Shown piece after piece: positions 58,708 to 64,000 of a DNA stretch of 64,000 bases (positions are counted from its first letter, which is position 1; every line of letters starts with the position of its first letter). Source of the DNA: UBA4085 sp964556755 (GTDB taxonomy: Bacteria; Acidobacteriota; Aminicenantia; Aminicenantales; UBA4085). The notes beneath the pieces are model-generated. The model saw only the letters and a program-made list of their open reading frames with translations, was not told where the DNA came from and did no database searches. A program made the translations under genes and the position numbers. The DNA is taken from the NCBI GenBank assembly GCA_964556755.1, contig CAZKXI010000009.1, positions 53,738-117,737 of the forward strand, in the 5' to 3' direction.

Positions 58708-60861
58708 ATGAAGCCGACCAAGAGCAAGGGACTCGCCGTCCTCGGACTCGTCCTCGCCATCGCCTTTCTAGGCCGGGCCGACGAGGGCATGTGGATGCCC
58801 CATCAGATGAAAGACCTCAACCTGAAGGCCCTCGGCCTGCAGATGGATCCCGGGGAGCTGTTCAAGAAGGACGGCACCGGCCTGATGAGCGCCGTCGTCA
58901 ACCTCGGCGGCGGCACGGGCGAGTTCGTCTCCCCCGACGGCCTGATCCTGACCAACCACCACGTCGCCTACGGGGCCATTCAGCGGGCCTCGAGCAAGGA
59001 GAACGACTATATCGAGAACGGCTTCTTGGCGCCCGATCGCGGCCGGGAGATCCAGGCCCAAGGCTACGCCGCCGGCGTCCTGCTCGGCTACGAGGACGTG
59101 ACCGCCAAGGTCAACGCCTACTTCAAGCCCAAGATGACCCCGCGCCAGCGCTACGACGCCCTGGACAAGGCCCAGAAGGACCTCATCGCCGCCGGCGAGA
59201 AGGGCGGCCAAGACCTCCGCTGCACGTTCGCCTCGATGTACAGCGGCAACGCCTACTACCTCTACACCTTCAAGCAGATTCGCGACGTCCGACTGGTCTA
59301 CGCCCCGCCCCAGGCCCTGGGCAACTTCGGCGGCGAGGTCGACAACTGGATGTGGCCTCGCCACACCTGCGACTTCTCCTTCCTGCGGGCCTACGTGGCC
59401 CCCGACGGCACGGCGGCCGATTTCAGCCCGTCCAACGTCCCCTACAAGCCCAAGGTCTGGCTGAAGCCCTCGCTGGACGGCTACAAGGAGGGCGATTTCA
59501 CCTTCGTCATGGGCTATCCCGGGCGGACCTACCGCAACTACGCCCTGGGCGAGCTGAAGGCCGACATGGACGCCATGGGCCAGCGGATCAAGGACACCCA
59601 GGACCTGATCGCCTTCTACGAGGCCGCGGGCCAGGCGGACAAGGAAGTGGAGATCCGCTACGCCTCCCGGGTCAAGGGCCTCTACAACGGGCTCAAGAAC
59701 ACCCAGGGCAAGCTGGAAGGACTGCAGAAGTTCGACCTGATCTCCCGCAAGGCCGAGCAGGAGAAGGTCCTCCTCGATTGGATCGCGTCCGACCCGGCCC
59801 GGCAAGCCAAGTACGGCAAGGTCGCCGAAGACCTCAACGCCTACCTCGTCCGCCAGAAGGCCTTCGCCGCCCGCAGCGCGACCCTCAACGGCGTGCTGGG
59901 CGGCTCGACCATCCTGAACCAGGCCTATACCCTGGTCCGGGCGATCCCCGAGCTGCAGAAGAAGGATTCGGACCGCGAAGCGGCCTATCAGGAGCGCAAC
60001 CTCCCCTCGCTGCGCCAGGGCATCACCCTGGCCGAGCGGGGCTATGTCTTCGGCACCGACCGCGAGCTGATGAAGTGGACGCTCAAGCGGCTGAAGGCGG
60101 CCCAGCCCGATCCGGCCCAGTGGCCGCCCAGCCTGCGGGCCCTGGTCGCGGGCTCCGACGCCGACGTCGCCGCCCGGGTGGACGCCATGTACGCCGCCAC
60201 CAAGCTGGGCGACGCCGCCAAGCGGCTGGAGGTTCTGGGCTGGAAGCCGGCCCAGCTGGCCGCGAGCGACGACCCGTTCCTCAAGCTCGCGGCGGCCATG
60301 GAGACGGAGGCCAAGGGGATCCGCGAGGAGAGCAAGGGCTTCGGCCGCGAGGGGGCCGACCTCAAGATGGCCTACGAAGCCGCCATCCTGGAGATGAGGA
60401 AGGGCACCTATCCGCCCGACGCCAACGGCACCATCCGCTTCACCTACGGCCCGGTCCTGGGCTATTCGCCCAAGGACGCCGTCCAGTACACGCCCATGAC
60501 CACCCTGCGGGGCGTCATCGACAAGGACACCGGCAAGTTCCCCTTCGCCGTCCCGGCCAAGGTCAAGCAGATGTGGAAGGACAAGGACTTCGGCCGCTAC
60601 GCCGACAAGGCCCTGGGCGATATCGTGGCCTGCTTCATGAACACGACCAACGTCACCGGCGGCAACTCCGGCTCGCCGACCCTCAACGCCAAGGGCGAGC
60701 AGATCGGGATCATCTTCGACATGTCCTACGAGAGCGTCGTCGGCGACTACTATATCCTGCCCGAATACCAGCGCTCGATCAGCGTCGACATCCGCTACGT
60801 CCTGTGGGTGACCGAGAAGTTCTCGGGCGCGACCAACGTGATCAAGGAGATGGGGCTGTAA
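58708..60861 (+). CDS. S46 family dipeptidyl-peptidase (DPP7/DPP11-like)
   Basis: 717 residues. Signal GLAVLGLVLAIAFLGRADEG. DEGMWMPHQMKDLNL opens the family. The serine-protease triad is H85 (LTNHHVAYGA), D222 (PRHTCDFSF) and S654 (TGGNSGSPTLN). A large helical regulatory domain fills ~290-500. The residue after IIFD is M672, aligned with the DPP7 Gly673/DPP11 Arg673 that sets P1 specificity, so cleavage preference is not predictable. It removes dipeptides from peptide N-termini in the periplasm, feeding the amino-acid transporters. GGAGG precedes the ATG. Confidence 0.94.
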   Translation: MKPTKSKGLAVLGLVLAIAFLGRADEGMWMPHQMKDLNLKALGLQMDPGELFKKDGTGLMSAVVNLGGGTGEFVSPDGLILTNHHVAYGAIQRASSKENDYIENGFLAPDRGREIQAQGYAAGVLLGYEDVTAKVNAYFKPKMTPRQRYDALDKAQKDLIAAGEKGGQDLRCTFASMYSGNAYYLYTFKQIRDVRLVYAPPQALGNFGGEVDNWMWPRHTCDFSFLRAYVAPDGTAADFSPSNVPYKPKVWLKPSLDGYKEGDFTFVMGYPGRTYRNYALGELKADMDAMGQRIKDTQDLIAFYEAAGQADKEVEIRYASRVKGLYNGLKNTQGKLEGLQKFDLISRKAEQEKVLLDWIASDPARQAKYGKVAEDLNAYLVRQKAFAARSATLNGVLGGSTILNQAYTLVRAIPELQKKDSDREAAYQERNLPSLRQGITLAERGYVFGTDRELMKWTLKRLKAAQPDPAQWPPSLRALVAGSDADVAARVDAMYAATKLGDAAKRLEVLGWKPAQLAASDDPFLKLAAAMETEAKGIREESKGFGREGADLKMAYEAAILEMRKGTYPPDANGTIRFTYGPVLGYSPKDAVQYTPMTTLRGVIDKDTGKFPFAVPAKVKQMWKDKDFGRYADKALGDIVACFMNTTNVTGGNSGSPTLNAKGEQIGIIFDMSYESVVGDYYILPEYQRSISVDIRYVLWVTEKFSGATNVIKEMGL

Positions 60862-60906
60862 GGCGAAGCCCTCCCAAGACGGGAAGGGAGCCGGGTTGAG
60901 GTTCGC

Positions 60907-61959
60907 TTGAGGCCCTTCGATATCGCCCGGCTTCGCCTCGCCGCTCAGCAGATCGCCGGCACGATGCTTCGGACCCCCGAAGGCATCGTCGCCCGTCTGG
61001 GGGCCATGCAGGCCCAGGACCTGCCCATGGCCCTTTGGGCCGTCGGCGTCCGCCTCCCTCGGTCCACCGGCGAGACCATCCGGGCGGCGGTCGACCGGGG
61101 AGCGATCATCCGGACGCATCTCCTGCGGCCGACCTGGCATTTCGCCGCGGCTCCGGACATCCGCTGGATGCTGGCCCTCTCATCGCCCCAGATCCGGACG
61201 GCGGTGAAGACCCGGCACCGGCAGCTGGGGCTGACGCCGTCGATCCTGCGGGCCGGCTTCGCGGTGATGGAAAGGGCTCTTCGCGGCGGCATCCACCTGA
61301 CCCGCGAAGAGATGATCGCCGCGCTGGGCAGGGCCAAGATCGCCACGGCGGGAGGCCGCGCTTCCCACCTCTTCCTCTGCGCGGAGGCCGAGGGCCTTCT
61401 CTGCAGCGGATCGATGAAGGACGGCCGGCCGACGTTCGCGCTTCTCGAGGAGAGAGTGCCCCCGGCCCCGGCCCTGTCCAGGGAGGTGGCCCTGGCCAAG
61501 CTGGCGACTCGATACTTCACGGGACACGGGCCCGCCACCCTGCGGGATTTCGTCTGGTGGTCGGGCTTGCCCGTCGGGCAGGCGCGGCAGGCTTTGGCCT
61601 CGGTCCAGCGGGATCTTCGCCCGCTGAACATCGAGTCCGAGACTTACTGGCTTTCTAGGGACCTGTCGGTCCCGGAGGCCGCTTCAAGCTCGGCTTATCT
61701 CCTGCCCGCATTCGATGAGCTCCTGATCGGATACAAGGACCGCCGGGCTTCTCTGCCTCCTGAGAGCCATCGCAAAGCCGTCTCCAACAACGGCGTCTTC
61801 CGGCCCATCGTCGTCGTCAACGGGCGCGTCATCGGGACTTGGAGGAAGGCGGCTCGATCGGCCGAGGCGACCCCGGCTCTCTTCGGCCGGCCCGACGGCC
61901 GGACCCGAGCGCTGCTCGATGAAGCCGCCGCCCGTTACGGCCGCTTCCTCGCCCGCTAG
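60907..61959 (+). CDS. Winged-helix DNA glycosylase-like protein (AlkZ/YcaQ family)
   Basis: 350 residues from TTG 60907 (weak ribosome site). The HTH_42/AlkX-AlkZ fold begins RLRLAAQQIAG; GAMQAQDLPMALW contains the Q-x-Q motif that holds the catalytic waters in AlkZ. HLLRPTWHFAAAPDIRWML, LLPAFDELLIGYKDR and LFGRPDGRTRALL are further family blocks. Such enzymes unhook crosslinks or excise alkylated bases, though many homologues are uncharacterised. The start is 46 bases after the S46 stop. Convergent with the polyprenyl synthase gene. Confidence 0.82.
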   Translation: MRPFDIARLRLAAQQIAGTMLRTPEGIVARLGAMQAQDLPMALWAVGVRLPRSTGETIRAAVDRGAIIRTHLLRPTWHFAAAPDIRWMLALSSPQIRTAVKTRHRQLGLTPSILRAGFAVMERALRGGIHLTREEMIAALGRAKIATAGGRASHLFLCAEAEGLLCSGSMKDGRPTFALLEERVPPAPALSREVALAKLATRYFTGHGPATLRDFVWWSGLPVGQARQALASVQRDLRPLNIESETYWLSRDLSVPEAASSSAYLLPAFDELLIGYKDRRASLPPESHRKAVSNNGVFRPIVVVNGRVIGTWRKAARSAEATPALFGRPDGRTRALLDEAAARYGRFLAR

Positions 61960-61975
61960 AATAGGCGTGGACAAA

Positions 61976-61994
61976 CAGGTACCCCTATTTATCG
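61976..61994 (-). repeat. REP-like element R5 (short)
   Basis: On the minus strand ATAAATAGGGGTACCTGT, sharing AAATAGGGGTAC with R4. It lies in the 43-base gap between the AlkZ-like and polyprenyl synthase stops. Confidence 0.5.
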
Positions 61995-62001
61995 CGGCGG
62001 C

Positions 62002-63078
62002 TCAGCTCTTGCGATCGACGACGAAGTCCAGTACGGAGCGGAGGCGGGCCCGCGCCGCGGGGCGGACGGCCAGGGCTTCGATGGCCTTCGCGGCACGGCT
62101 CCGCAGGCGGTCCGTCTCGCGTCGCATCGCGTCGCGGACGCCGCTTCGCTCGGCGATCGTCCGGACTTCCTTCAGCATCGCCCGGTCCAGGTCGGGATTC
62201 CCAAAAAGAGCGGCCAGTCGGCTGCGGTCCGCCTTCCCCGCCCGGTCGAAGAGACGGCGCATCCACAAGGTCAGCTTGGCCTCGCGGACGTCCGATCCGA
62301 CCGGCTTGCCGATGGCCGCCGCCGTCCCGTAAAGCCCCAGCTCGTCGTCCCGCATTTGGAAGAGAAGGCCCAGCGTCTCGCCCAGGGCGGCCAGGCCTTC
62401 GGTCAGCCCGACGCCGGCGCCGCCGAGGACGGCGCCCGTCCGCAGGGGGGCCGAGAAGGTGTAGCGCCCCGTCTTGTTGATGTAGAGGCGGCGAATCTCC
62501 GCCTCGGACGCGTCGGGGCGGGTCTGGCCGAAAGCCAAGTCCTGCATCTGGGCCAGGCCGACCCGGCAGAGGTCATCCGACCAAAGCCGCAGGATCCGGG
62601 CCCGCGGACCGGGATCCGCCGGAAGACCGGCCAGGATCTCGAAGCCCATGAACAAGGCGATGTCGCCGATGCAGATGCCCATCCCCTCCCCGAAGCGCGG
62701 CCCGTCCAGGGCGCCGGCCCGGCGGCCGACTCGGGCGTACTGGACATGGAGGGCGGGACCTCCGCGACGCATGAGGTCGCGATCGATGATGTCGTCGTGG
62801 ATGAGCAGGCCCGCCTGGATGAGCTCCACCGCGGCGCCGGCCCGTAGGGCCGCGAGGCCCGGCCGCCGGCCGGCCGCGGCGTGGCCGACGACGACCATGC
62901 CGGCCCGCAGCATCTTGCCGGTCCGGACGAAGGCCCTCAGGCGATCGGCCGCGTCGGGGCCCCAGGAGTTGATGGCCCGGTAGCGGCGCCCCGCCTCGCG
63001 CAGATACGCGTCCAGAAGGACCGTGACATCCCGCTTGACCGCATCCAGAAAAGCGGGGAAGGCCGGGGCCTCAGCCAT
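62002..63078 (-). CDS. Polyprenyl (E-type prenyl) diphosphate synthase
   Basis: 358 residues from ATG 63078; earlier ATGs are not supported. The first Asp-rich motif is AGLLIHDDIIDRD with RRGG(P) following, the second is FQMRDDELGLYG, with GKPVGSDVREAKLTLW after it. The residues before the first motif are not bulky aromatics, so a long-chain product (C20 or more) is possible. It elongates isoprenoid diphosphates for quinones, carotenoids or undecaprenol-like carriers. The start overlaps the ispH stop by eight bases, so the two genes form an isoprenoid operon. Confidence 0.9.
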   Translation of the reverse strand: MAEAPAFPAFLDAVKRDVTVLLDAYLREAGRRYRAINSWGPDAADRLRAFVRTGKMLRAGMVVVGHAAAGRRPGLAALRAGAAVELIQAGLLIHDDIIDRDLMRRGGPALHVQYARVGRRAGALDGPRFGEGMGICIGDIALFMGFEILAGLPADPGPRARILRLWSDDLCRVGLAQMQDLAFGQTRPDASEAEIRRLYINKTGRYTFSAPLRTGAVLGGAGVGLTEGLAALGETLGLLFQMRDDELGLYGTAAAIGKPVGSDVREAKLTLWMRRLFDRAGKADRSRLAALFGNPDLDRAMLKEVRTIAERSGVRDAMRRETDRLRSRAAKAIEALAVRPAARARLRSVLDFVVDRKS

Positions 63079-63958
63079 GGGTCTTGTCCTCGGCCGGCCC
63101 CGCCGGCGCGGGCGACGGCCCCCGCTGCAGGAGCTCGACGACCCTCTCCACCGCCGACATCGGGGTCGAGGCTCCCGAGGCGATGAAGACCGAGGCCTCG
63201 GCGGCGATGGGCAGATGGACGACGCCCTCGGGGTCGTCCACGAAATGGACGCAGGCGTTCTCCCCCGCCGCCAGATCATAGAGGTGGCGGGTGTTGGCGC
63301 TGCGGCGCGAGCCGACGATCAGGACGCAATCGTGCCGGGCGGCCATCCGCCGGACCTCCTCCTGGCGCTCGGACGTCGGCCGGCAGATGGTGTCCTCGAA
63401 GACGACCTCGGGCACGAGCGCCCGGATGGCCTCCAGGATGGCCAGGGCCTCCTCGCGGATGAAGGTCGACTGGACGACCACGCCGGCCTTGGCGACGCCG
63501 GCCAGGGCCGCGGCGGTGACGTCCTCGGGGCGGCGGAAGACCAGGGCCCGGCCGACGTGGCCGGCGATGCCCCGGACCTCGTCGTGGCTGGGGTCGCCGA
63601 GGATGACTACGGCGGCCCCCTCGGCCTCCAGCCGCTGGGCCTTTCCGTGGATCAGCCTGACCATGGGGCAAGTGGCGTCGATGACGTCGATGCCGCGGGC
63701 CCGCAGGTCCTCGAAGACCCGCAGCGGCGCGCCGTGGCTGGGGATGACGACGCTTCCGGCCGGGCCGATCTGGGTCAAGTCGCGGATGATGCTCAGGCCC
63801 TTGGCCCGCAGGTCGCGGATGACCAGCTCGTTGTGGACGATCTCGCCGTACATGTAGTAGGTCCGGTCGGGATTGCGGGCCAGGAGGTCCTCGACCAGGG
63901 TCAGCGTCTTGCGGACGCCGAAGCAGTAGCTGAGGTTGCCGGACAGGGTGATGCGCAT
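63071..63958 (-). CDS. ispH: 4-hydroxy-3-methylbut-2-enyl diphosphate reductase
   Basis: 295 residues. The three [4Fe-4S]-binding cysteines are C12 (NLSYCFGVRK), C97 (DATCPMV) and C192 (DTICRPTSERQ). H42, H75 and the SHDE pair near 125-127, plus QSTF and GSRRSANTRHL, complete the substrate pocket. It makes IPP and DMAPP in the MEP pathway. The start is atypical in reading YCFGV instead of the usual GFCxGV, but keeps the Cys. It is first in an operon with the polyprenyl synthase, and the start lies 42 bases before the window end, so upstream control is not seen. Confidence 0.95.
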   Translation of the reverse strand: MRITLSGNLSYCFGVRKTLTLVEDLLARNPDRTYYMYGEIVHNELVIRDLRAKGLSIIRDLTQIGPAGSVVIPSHGAPLRVFEDLRARGIDVIDATCPMVRLIHGKAQRLEAEGAAVVILGDPSHDEVRGIAGHVGRALVFRRPEDVTAAALAGVAKAGVVVQSTFIREEALAILEAIRALVPEVVFEDTICRPTSERQEEVRRMAARHDCVLIVGSRRSANTRHLYDLAAGENACVHFVDDPEGVVHLPIAAEASVFIASGASTPMSAVERVVELLQRGPSPAPAGPAEDKTHG

Positions 63959-64000
63959 GGCCGCCGCCCGATTTATAGCACATCCCCCCCGGCCCCGCCA

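Noticed and set aside
58452..60899. 815-codon plus-strand open frame in another frame of the S46 gene
   Set aside because: Arg/Gly-rich without motifs; the S46 frame holds all catalytic residues.
1..64000. tRNA or rRNA genes and a phage or conjugative island
   Set aside because: No T-loop/acceptor pattern or rRNA block found in the gaps by reading; no integrase, capsid or conjugation gene.

Overview
This 64 kb window is GC-rich (by eye about two thirds G+C) bacterial chromosome, densely packed with about 50 protein genes. I see no rRNA, tRNA, CRISPR array, integrase or intact transposase. The gene content points to a diderm heterotroph of the Acidobacteriota/Candidatus Aminicenantes type: a VWFA-related protein of the kind named after Acidobacteria, a GWxTD lipoprotein, a tricorn-like protease, 6-bladed propeller proteins, an S46 dipeptidyl-peptidase and a carboxypeptidase-regulatory TonB-dependent receptor. 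The taxon is an inference from gene families, not from a marker gene.

Layout. 1-7.4 kb: a truncated tricorn-like protease, a 7-TM membrane protein ending in a LuxR HTH, an RHH/RelE toxin-antitoxin pair, and a PLP decarboxylase-NhaC antiporter operon. 7.6-13.5 kb: a frameshifted propeller gene, a HigBA module and a secreted M24/M28 peptidase operon. 13.6-19 kb: a tightly coupled tatA-methyltransferase-ROK kinase-TonB receptor operon. 19-30 kb: GntR/GWxTD pair, a structure-rich intergenic repeat region, an ABC exporter, a sodium/solute symporter, DUF302, glutamine cyclotransferase, a barrel protein, a W-Q repeat protein and an amino-acid permease. 30.3-32 kb: a YdeI-like gene and bacterioferritin enclosed by two inverted copies of a short repeat. 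32-44 kb: a second permease, GH97, a lipid kinase/acyltransferase pair, an Asp-box lipoprotein, a GDP-mannose-3,5-epimerase-like SDR, a duplicated cytidylyltransferase, RsgA, and a UroD-like/RhaT pair. 44-55.7 kb: VWFA protein, MOP-superfamily flippase, GH51 and GH127 arabinofuranosidases, a secreted unknown, alkaline phosphatase and an outer-membrane barrel. 55.8-64 kb: L,D-transpeptidase with a MepK-like DUF882 hydrolase, S46 peptidase, AlkZ-like protein, polyprenyl synthase and IspH.

Together the genes describe an organism living on peptides and plant-type glycans. Secreted and periplasmic peptidases (tricorn, M28, M24, S46) and amino-acid/sodium-coupled transporters handle protein. GH97, GH51, GH127, RhaT and a ROK kinase handle galactosides, arabinan and deoxysugars. 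Envelope work is covered by TatA, L,D-transpeptidase/MepK, IspH/polyprenyl synthase, lipid kinase/PlsC and the flippase.

The most unexplained signals are non-coding: (1) three hairpin repeats with some compensatory change, followed by a nested stem, before the ABC exporter; (2) a family of REP-like elements starting AAATAGGGG that sit at gene ends with no transposase nearby; (3) several promoters placed exactly six bases before a start codon, predicting leaderless mRNAs. All functional statements come from reading the sequence and from family knowledge; no database search was run.
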